Below, one piece after another: positions 58,632 through 64,000 of a stretch of DNA of 64,000 nucleotides. Under the pieces are notes generated by a model that saw only the letters and a program-made list of their open reading frames with translations, had not been told where the DNA came from and searched no databases. A program made the position numbers and the translations under genes. Position 1 is the stretch's first letter, and the number at the start of each line of letters is the position of its first letter. The stretch is from Mycobacteriales bacterium (GTDB taxonomy: Bacteria > Actinomycetota > Actinomycetes > BP-191): assembly GCA_035714365.1 (NCBI GenBank), contig DASTMB010000048.1:1-64000 (forward strand). Direction: 5' to 3'.

Positions 58632-59687
58632 GTGCGACACGTCGGGCGACGGCCCCGGCTGCGGCTCGCCGCCGCGGCCCTCCTGCCCTTCCTGCTGAGC
58701 TCCTGCGCGCAGCACCCGGCCAGCGAGCAGGGCGCGAAGGTCTACACGCTCTACAACATCGTCCTCGCGATCGCGCTGCTCATCGGCGTCGGCGTCGTCG
58801 GGATGATCCTGCTGAGCTGCGTCCGCTACCGGAAGCGCCCCGGCGACGACGAGCTGCCGCCGCAGACGCACGGCAACACGACGTTCGAGATCATCTGGAC
58901 CGCGCTGCCGACGCTGGTCGTGCTGAGCCTGTTCGCGATGTCGTTCGTGACGATCCGCGCGATCGACAAGCCGAACGTCAAGCGCGCGGCGGTCGTCGAG
59001 GTCCGCGGCTACCAGTGGACCTGGACGTTCGACTACGGCACCAACGCCGCCGGCACCCGCGTGGTGGTCCGCCAGGAGGGCCCGGACAAGCCGCCGGAGA
59101 TGGTGGTGCCGGTCGGGGAGACCGTGCACATCGAGGAGCGGTCCGACAACGTCATCCACTCGTTCTTCGTGCCGCGCTTCCTGTTCAAGCGCGACGTCGT
59201 CCCGGGCAAGGCCAACGGGTTCGACCTGACGGTGTCCTCGCCGGGCGTCTACGGCGGCCAGTGCGCCGAGCTCTGCGGCACCGACCACGCGCTGATGACG
59301 TTCACGGTGCGCGCGGTGGGGCGCACCGAGTTCGACAAGTGGTTCGCCGAGTTCAAGCCGTTCCGCCCGAAGTGCGAGGAGACCGGCAAGGCGACGAGCG
59401 ACGTCACGATCACCTCGCCGGAGAACCTCGCCGAGTTCACCGAGAAGTGCGCCTACGTCAAGGCGGGCGCGCCGACCAAGCTCACGTTCAAGAACGGCGG
59501 CGGTCTCCAGCACAACGTCGCCGTCTACGACGGGTCGATCACCTCCGGCGGCAAGCTCATCGCCAAGACCGAGATCATCCAGGGCGGCACCGTGACGGCC
59601 GAGGTGCCCGCGCTGAAGACCGGCGGTGACTACAACTACTTCTGCCAGGTCCATCCGCAGATGGAGGGCAGGTGGGTCGTCCAGTGA
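58632..59687 (+). CDS. ctaC: Cytochrome c oxidase subunit II with extra C-terminal cupredoxin domain
   Basis: 351 residues. A lipobox (LLSSCAQ) and two membrane helices are followed by the CuA domain with the upstream ligand in VIHSFFVPR and GQCAELCGTDHALM (C-x3-C-x3-H-x2-M). Standard subunit II ends soon after. Here about 105 residues more form a second cupredoxin, with His in GGLQHNVAVY (H294) and CQVHPQM (C338, H341, M344), an amicyanin-like type 1 copper site. In caa3 oxidases the fused domain is cytochrome c; here a blue-copper domain takes that place. GTG 58632 is the start that retains the signal/lipobox. Confidence 0.93.
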   Translation: MRHVGRRPRLRLAAAALLPFLLSSCAQHPASEQGAKVYTLYNIVLAIALLIGVGVVGMILLSCVRYRKRPGDDELPPQTHGNTTFEIIWTALPTLVVLSLFAMSFVTIRAIDKPNVKRAAVVEVRGYQWTWTFDYGTNAAGTRVVVRQEGPDKPPEMVVPVGETVHIEERSDNVIHSFFVPRFLFKRDVVPGKANGFDLTVSSPGVYGGQCAELCGTDHALMTFTVRAVGRTEFDKWFAEFKPFRPKCEETGKATSDVTITSPENLAEFTEKCAYVKAGAPTKLTFKNGGGLQHNVAVYDGSITSGGKLIAKTEIIQGGTVTAEVPALKTGGDYNYFCQVHPQMEGRWVVQ

Positions 59688-59748
59688 CCGGCGCCCCCAC
59701 GACGACGCGCGACACCGCGGGCCGGCCCCGGCCCGTCGAGGAGGCACA

Positions 59749-61410
59749 GTGACCACCGTTGCCGCCAGGCCGTCCCACTCGGCCCCGGCGCCGAAGCCCC
59801 GGTCGAAGGTCGTCGACTACCTGACGACCACCGACCACAAGAAGATCGGGGTGATGTACCTCTTCTTCGCGTTCACCGCGTTCCTCGTCGGCGGCGTGCT
59901 CGCCCTCGGCATCCGGACGCAGCTCGCGAGCCCGGGCGGCACGTTCATCAAGGACCCGGACACCTACAACCAGCTCTTCACCATGCACGCCACGGCGATG
60001 CTGTTCTTCTTCATCATCCCGATCTGGGCGGGCTGGGGTAACTACATCGTGCCGCTGCAGATCGGCGCGCTGGACATGGCGTTCCCGCGGATCAACGCGC
60101 TGTCGTTCTGGCTGCTGCCGGCCGGCTTCGTGACGATGTTCGGCGGCTACCTGGCCAAGGGCGGCCCGGCCGCCGCGGGCTGGACGGAGTACCCGCCGCT
60201 CACCGACCAGCGGTTCATGCCCGGCCACGGCACCGACCTGTGGATCGTCGGCCTGATCCTCGTCGGCGTCTCGTCGACGCTCGGCGCGATCAACTTCATG
60301 GTCACGATCTTCAAGATGCGCGCGCCCGGCATGACGATGTTCCGGATGCCGGTCTTCACCTGGAACGTCCTGGTGACCAGCATCCTCACGCTGCTCGCGC
60401 TGCCGGTCCTCACCAGCGCGCTGATCATGCTGTTCATCGACCGCAACTACGGCGGCTCGTTCTTCGACCCCGGCGTCGGCGGCAACGCGATCATGTGGCA
60501 GAACCTGTTCTGGTTCTACAGCCACCCGGCCGTCTACATCATGATCCTGCCGGCGTTCGGCCTGATCTCCGAGGTCATCCCGGTGTTCAGCCGCAAGCCG
60601 CTGTTCGGCTACAAGGCGTTCGTGCTCGCGACGATCGCGATCGGCGCGCTCGGCTTCTCCGTGTGGGCGCACCACATGTTCGCCACCGGCCAGGTGCTGC
60701 TGCCGTTCTTCGCGCTGATGACGTCGTTCATCGCGGTGCCGACGGGCGTGAAGTTCTTCAACTGGATCGCCACGCTCTGGCAGGGGAAGATCACGTTCGA
60801 GTCGCCGATGCTGTTCGCGATCGGCTTCCTCACGATGTTCCTCATCGGCGGCCTCAACGGCATGTTCGCGGCGCAGCCGCCGATCGACTACGCGATCCAC
60901 GACACGTACTGGATCGTCGCGCACATCCACGACGTGCTCTTCGGCGGGTCGGTGTTCGCGGTCTACGCGTCGTTCTACTTCTGGTACCCGAAGGTCACCG
61001 GCCGGATGATGGACGACAAGCTCGGCAAGGTGCACTTCTGGATCACGTTCGTCGGGTTCAACCTGGCGTTCTTCCCGATGCACATGCTCGGCCTCGACGG
61101 CATGCCGCGGCGCATCGCGTCGTACTCGGCCAACCCGGAGTGGGCGCTGCTGAACAAGATCTCGACGCTCGGCGCGTTCATCATCGGCGTCTCGATCTTC
61201 CCGTTCCTGTACAACCTCTGGAAGTCGCGCCGTGGCCCCGTCGCCGGCAACGACCCGTGGCAGGCGAACTCCCTCGAGTGGTGGACGTCGTCACCGCCGC
61301 CGGTCCACAACTTCGACTCGCTGCCGCCGATCCGCTCCGAGCGCCCCGTGCTCGACATGCGGCTCGAGCGTGAGGCCGAGGCCCGTCTCGCCGCGGGGGG
61401 TGCCGCGTGA
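59749..61410 (+). CDS. ctaD: Cytochrome c oxidase subunit I, A2-type
   Basis: 553 residues, at least twelve membrane helices, the catalytic heme a/heme a3-CuB subunit. Ligands: MHATAMLFFF (heme a), FWFYSHPAVYIMILP (CuB His with cross-linked Tyr), WAHHMFATG (CuB His pair) and VAHIHDVLFGG (heme a3 and heme a). The motif YSHPAVY lacks the Glu of the A1 motif GHPEVY and defines the A2 subfamily, where Tyr-Ser replace that Glu in the D-channel. GTG 59749 has GAGGAGG upstream. It overlaps ctaE by GTGA. Confidence 0.96.
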   Translation: MTTVAARPSHSAPAPKPRSKVVDYLTTTDHKKIGVMYLFFAFTAFLVGGVLALGIRTQLASPGGTFIKDPDTYNQLFTMHATAMLFFFIIPIWAGWGNYIVPLQIGALDMAFPRINALSFWLLPAGFVTMFGGYLAKGGPAAAGWTEYPPLTDQRFMPGHGTDLWIVGLILVGVSSTLGAINFMVTIFKMRAPGMTMFRMPVFTWNVLVTSILTLLALPVLTSALIMLFIDRNYGGSFFDPGVGGNAIMWQNLFWFYSHPAVYIMILPAFGLISEVIPVFSRKPLFGYKAFVLATIAIGALGFSVWAHHMFATGQVLLPFFALMTSFIAVPTGVKFFNWIATLWQGKITFESPMLFAIGFLTMFLIGGLNGMFAAQPPIDYAIHDTYWIVAHIHDVLFGGSVFAVYASFYFWYPKVTGRMMDDKLGKVHFWITFVGFNLAFFPMHMLGLDGMPRRIASYSANPEWALLNKISTLGAFIIGVSIFPFLYNLWKSRRGPVAGNDPWQANSLEWWTSSPPPVHNFDSLPPIRSERPVLDMRLEREAEARLAAGGAA

Positions 61411-62003
61411 CCGCGGTGACGACGACCGAGGCCATGGACACCGCCGAGGGGCGCCCCGAGGGCATGTCCATGCCGCTGCTCGGCATGGTGCTGTTCATCG
61501 CCTCCGAGGTGATGTTCTTCGGCGGCCTGTTCGCCATGTACTTCAACGTCCGCGCGGACGCGAAGGTCTGGCCGCCGGCGGGCCTGGAGGAGCTGCGCGC
61601 GACGCTGCCGGCGATCTTCACCTGCATCCTGGTGCTGTCGTCGGTGACGATGCACCTGGGCGTGCTGGCGATCCGCCGCGGCAACACGAAGGCGCTGGCG
61701 CGCTGGGTCGGGATCACGCTGCTGCTCGGCGTGATCTTCCTCTGCGGGCAGATCTACGACTACGCGCACCTGGAGTTCACGATCCGGGACGGTGTGTACG
61801 GCTCGTCGTTCTACACGCTCACCGGCTTCCACGGCGCGCACGTCTTCGGCGGCGCGATCTACCTGTTCATCGTGCTCATCCGGACGATGACCGGGCAGTT
61901 CAGCAAGGCCCACCACGCGGCCGTCGAGGGCGCGTCGATGTACTGGCACTTCGTCGACGTGGTCTGGATCGCGCTGTTCTTCACGCTCTACGTGCTGAAG
62001 TAG
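61407..62003 (+). CDS. ctaE: Cytochrome c oxidase subunit III
   Basis: 198 residues with five membrane segments. Family marks are MVLFIASEVMFFGGLFAMYF near residues 25-44, ITLLLGVIFL, GFHGAHVFGGAIYLF and YWHFVDVVWIALFFTLYVL at the end. Subunit III stabilises proton uptake into subunit I. Translationally coupled to ctaD. In many actinobacteria ctaE instead heads a qcrCAB operon; here no bc1-complex genes follow. Confidence 0.95.
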   Translation: MTAVTTTEAMDTAEGRPEGMSMPLLGMVLFIASEVMFFGGLFAMYFNVRADAKVWPPAGLEELRATLPAIFTCILVLSSVTMHLGVLAIRRGNTKALARWVGITLLLGVIFLCGQIYDYAHLEFTIRDGVYGSSFYTLTGFHGAHVFGGAIYLFIVLIRTMTGQFSKAHHAAVEGASMYWHFVDVVWIALFFTLYVLK

Positions 62004-62010
62004 GCCGCCC

Positions 62011-63252
62011 GTGCGCACCGCGTCCCGCGTCTTCCTCTGGCTCGGCGTCTTCGGCCTGATCGCCACGCTGATCTTCGCCGCCGGCAGCCGGTTCCGGTAC
62101 GACAACCTCCAGGGCGTCGTCGTCCTCGGCGCGTTCTTCCTGGCCTGCGTCTACCTGTCCCGGCTGATGCGCGGCCCCGGCTCGCTGGAGATCGACGGGC
62201 TGAAGCTGCCCGGCGCCGGCGAGCACGAGGACGAGGAGATCCACCTGCCGGGACCGAGCTGGTGGCCGGCCGCCTACGGTGTGGCCGGCTTCGTGCTCGT
62301 GCTCGGCCTGGTGATGAACCGCACCATGCTCCTCGTCGGCATCGCGCTGATCGTGCTCACGACGATCGGCTGGGCGCTGGAGAGCGTCAAGGAGTACCGC
62401 CGCGAGATCGCCCACCACAAGCCGGTGGCGCTGCCGCACCCGGACGCGATCGAGCTGGCGCAGCACGTCCTCGCGTTCCGCCGCGACCACGGCGGCGCCG
62501 ACGCGGTCGTGCAGCACGTCGGCCGCGGCGCCGGCGAGGTCGTGCTCGTCGGCCGCGACGGCGCGTGGGGCAACCTGCTCGCCCGCGACGTCGCCATGGC
62601 CCGCGAGGCGTGCGCGCTCGCCGACACCGAGCTGCACACCGCCTGGCCGAGCGGGCTCGGCGCGCGCGTCGTCACCGGCCCGGACCAGTGGCAGGCGATG
62701 GGCGGGGACCGCACGTTCTCCGGCGGCGACGGCCACGAGGCGCCGCGCGACGGCACCACGCAGGTCGCGGGCCGGGTGTTCCTCTGGCTGGCGTTCTTCG
62801 CGATCCTCGCCGACGTCCTGTTCGCCGTCGCGAGCAAGTTCCGCTTCGACAACCTCCAGGGCGTCGTGATCCTCACGGCGTTCGCCGTCGCCTGCTACTA
62901 CCTGCACCTCGGGCTGAAGAACGCGAAGGCCCGGCCCGAGGACGCCGCGTACGTCGGCGACGACCACGTGACCATCGAGCCGGCCGAGCCGGACCCGCCG
63001 GTCGACCTGGAGACCCTCCACCTGCCCGGCCCGAGCTGGTGGCCGGCGTTCTTCTCGGTCGCGGGCCTCGTGCTCGTGCTCGGCCTGGTGTTCCACAGCG
63101 GGGTGACGATCGCGTCGGGCATCGTCCTGCTCGTCGTCTGCTGCGTCGGCTGGGGCATCCAGAGCGTGCACGAGTACCGCCAGGCGATCTCCGGGCAGCA
63201 CCACGGCACGCAGGACGCCCTGCACCCCGCGCCGTCGCCGCTGTCGCACTGA
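62011..63252 (+). CDS. ctaF: Fusion protein: two cytochrome oxidase subunit IV (CtaF-like) domains around a soluble domain
   Basis: 413 residues, about three times the usual CtaF size. Domain 1 (about residues 1-140) and domain 2 (about 250-400) are clear repeats: RVFLWLGVFGLIATLIFAAG / RVFLWLAFFAILADVLFAVA, FRYDNLQGVVVLGAF / FRFDNLQGVVILTAF, and HLPGPSWWPAAYGVAG / HLPGPSWWPAFFSVAG. Each has four membrane helices, as in actinobacterial CtaF. Between them about 90 residues (HPDAIELAQHVLAFRRDHGG to GPDQWQAMGG) form a soluble domain that I do not recognise. No stop or frameshift separates the parts. It follows ctaE by 7 bp. Confidence 0.82.
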   Translation: MRTASRVFLWLGVFGLIATLIFAAGSRFRYDNLQGVVVLGAFFLACVYLSRLMRGPGSLEIDGLKLPGAGEHEDEEIHLPGPSWWPAAYGVAGFVLVLGLVMNRTMLLVGIALIVLTTIGWALESVKEYRREIAHHKPVALPHPDAIELAQHVLAFRRDHGGADAVVQHVGRGAGEVVLVGRDGAWGNLLARDVAMAREACALADTELHTAWPSGLGARVVTGPDQWQAMGGDRTFSGGDGHEAPRDGTTQVAGRVFLWLAFFAILADVLFAVASKFRFDNLQGVVILTAFAVACYYLHLGLKNAKARPEDAAYVGDDHVTIEPAEPDPPVDLETLHLPGPSWWPAFFSVAGLVLVLGLVFHSGVTIASGIVLLVVCCVGWGIQSVHEYRQAISGQHHGTQDALHPAPSPLSH

Positions 63253-63257
63253 GCACC

Positions 63258-64000
63258 GTGACGGGGCCGGGGGGCCGCGGCCGCGTCGCCGCCGCCGTCG
63301 CCACGGTCGCAGCCGTGCTGGCGCTGGCGCTGCGGTTCGCCGCCACCGGGCCGCTCTGGCTGGACGAGGCGCTGAGCGTCAACATCGCCCGGCTGCCGCT
63401 GCGCGACCTGCCCGGGGCGCTGCGCCACGACGGCTCGCCGCCGCTGTACTACCTGCTGCTGCACGGCTGGCTGCGGGCGTTCGGCACCGGACCGGTCGCC
63501 GTCCGCGCGCTCTCCGCGGTGGTCGCGGTGGCCACCGTGCCGGCCGCGTGGTGGTTCGCGCGCGAGGTGTCCCGGTCCCGCCGCGTCGCCTGGGTGGCGG
63601 CGCTGCTCGTGGCGACCTCGCCGTTCGCCGCCCGGTACGGGTCCGAGGCCCGGATGTACGCGCTCGTCCAGCTCCTCGTCGCCCTCGGCGGCACCGCGCT
63701 GGTCCGGCTCTACCGCCGCCCGTCGGCACTCTCGTTCGCCGCCGTCGCGGCCTGCTCCGGGCTGCTCGCGCTGACGCACTACTGGGCGCTGTTCCTGCTC
63801 GCCGCCGTCGCCGGGCTGCTCGCGCTGCTGCGCGCCTGGCGCGGCGTGCTCGCCGTCGCCGCGGGTGCGGTGCTGTTCGCGCCGTGGCTGCCGGCGTTCG
63901 CGTTCCAGCTCCGGCACACCGGCACGCCGTGGGCGCCGCGGCCGCAGCTCGCCTCGATCGTGGAGGCGCTGCTCGAATGGTCCGGCCCGGGCACCGGCGG
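63258..64000 (+). CDS. GT39/PMT-like membrane glycosyltransferase, 3' end beyond the window
   Basis: At least 247 codons remain open to the window edge from GTG 63258, 5 bp after the ctaF stop. The first outer loop has WLDEALSVNIARL with the catalytic-type Asp-Glu, then DGSPPLYYLLLHGWLRAFG, and later ARYGSEARMYALVQLL, all typical of GT-C glycosyltransferases of the ArnT/PMT/GT39 group that use polyprenyl-phosphate sugars. Several membrane segments follow. The substrate is unknown, and its closeness to ctaF may be incidental. Confidence 0.82.
   Translation, partial: MTGPGGRGRVAAAVATVAAVLALALRFAATGPLWLDEALSVNIARLPLRDLPGALRHDGSPPLYYLLLHGWLRAFGTGPVAVRALSAVVAVATVPAAWWFAREVSRSRRVAWVAALLVATSPFAARYGSEARMYALVQLLVALGGTALVRLYRRPSALSFAAVAACSGLLALTHYWALFLLAAVAGLLALLRAWRGVLAVAAGAVLFAPWLPAFAFQLRHTGTPWAPRPQLASIVEALLEWSGPGTG

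Noticed and set aside
60520-60545. Loss of the HPEVY glutamate in CtaD as an inactivating mutation
   Set aside because: The YSHPAVY motif is the normal active form in A2-type oxidases, and all heme and copper ligands are retained.
62698-63252. Reading the CtaF fusion as two adjacent genes
   Set aside because: The frame is open without interruption and no ribosome-binding site precedes the internal ATG at 62698. An internal start remains possible but is not supported.

Overview
The window is chromosomal DNA from a very GC-rich actinomycete (class Actinomycetes; order not determinable by eye). The evidence is strong G/C bias at third codon positions, frequent GTG starts, a four-S1-domain RpsA, and the actinobacterial proteins WhiA, OpcA, RbpA and an SsgA-like protein, plus the actinobacterial order uvrC-rapZ-yvcK-whiA-gap-pgk-tpiA-secG-rbpA-pgl-opcA-zwf-pgi-tal-tkt-cta. 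The SsgA-like protein suggests a lineage with morphological differentiation. I saw no rRNA, tRNA, CRISPR array, insertion sequence or prophage.

Layout. 1-10.2 kb: an aromatic amino acid decarboxylase, a GNAT acetyltransferase, a thioesterase divergent from polA, then small enzymes and secreted proteins (P-loop kinase, lipoprotein, AlaX-type editing protein, zinc-ribbon CPBP protease, methyltransferase). 10.2-11.9 kb: a two-gene accessory module (unknown protein plus HTH/ImmA-IrrE metalloprotease) whose promoter carries a perfect direct repeat. 12-18.2 kb: rpsA, coaE, a glycoside-hydrolase-like exported protein with a candidate structured leader, and uvrB. 18.3-22.9 kb: exported proteins, a manganese riboswitch controlling a TerC-family protein, a VOC protein, an MBL-fold hydrolase and a membrane-anchored cupredoxin. 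23-30.3 kb: uvrA, a minus-strand group including the SsgA-like protein, and uvrC. 30.4-45.7 kb: two surface proteins inserted before rapZ-yvcK-whiA, then gap, pgk-tpiA, an inserted oligopeptide ABC transporter, secG and rbpA. 45.7-54.8 kb, minus strand: tandem secreted paralogues, then an oxidative plus non-oxidative pentose phosphate operon (tkt-tal-pgi-zwf-opcA-pgl, no gnd). 54.9-64 kb: a methyltransferase, heme A synthesis (ctaA-ctaB), divergent ctaG, and ctaC-ctaD-ctaE-ctaF encoding an A2-type heme-copper oxidase with two unusual subunits, followed by the start of a GT39-like gene cut by the window end.

How the parts fit together. Central carbon metabolism (glycolytic trunk and pentose phosphate shunt), excision repair (uvrA, uvrB, uvrC, polA) and terminal respiration dominate. 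The regulatory DNA is unusually legible. About ten genes have a TANNNT-like -10 box 6-7 nt before the start codon, predicting leaderless mRNAs. polA, uvrA and uvrB also share GTCACA at an identical distance upstream of the -10, which suggests a common DNA-damage activator of the PafBC type. The least conventional items are the HTH/ImmA-IrrE module, the fused double CtaF protein, the CtaC with an extra blue-copper domain, and the structured leader at 14853-14953.
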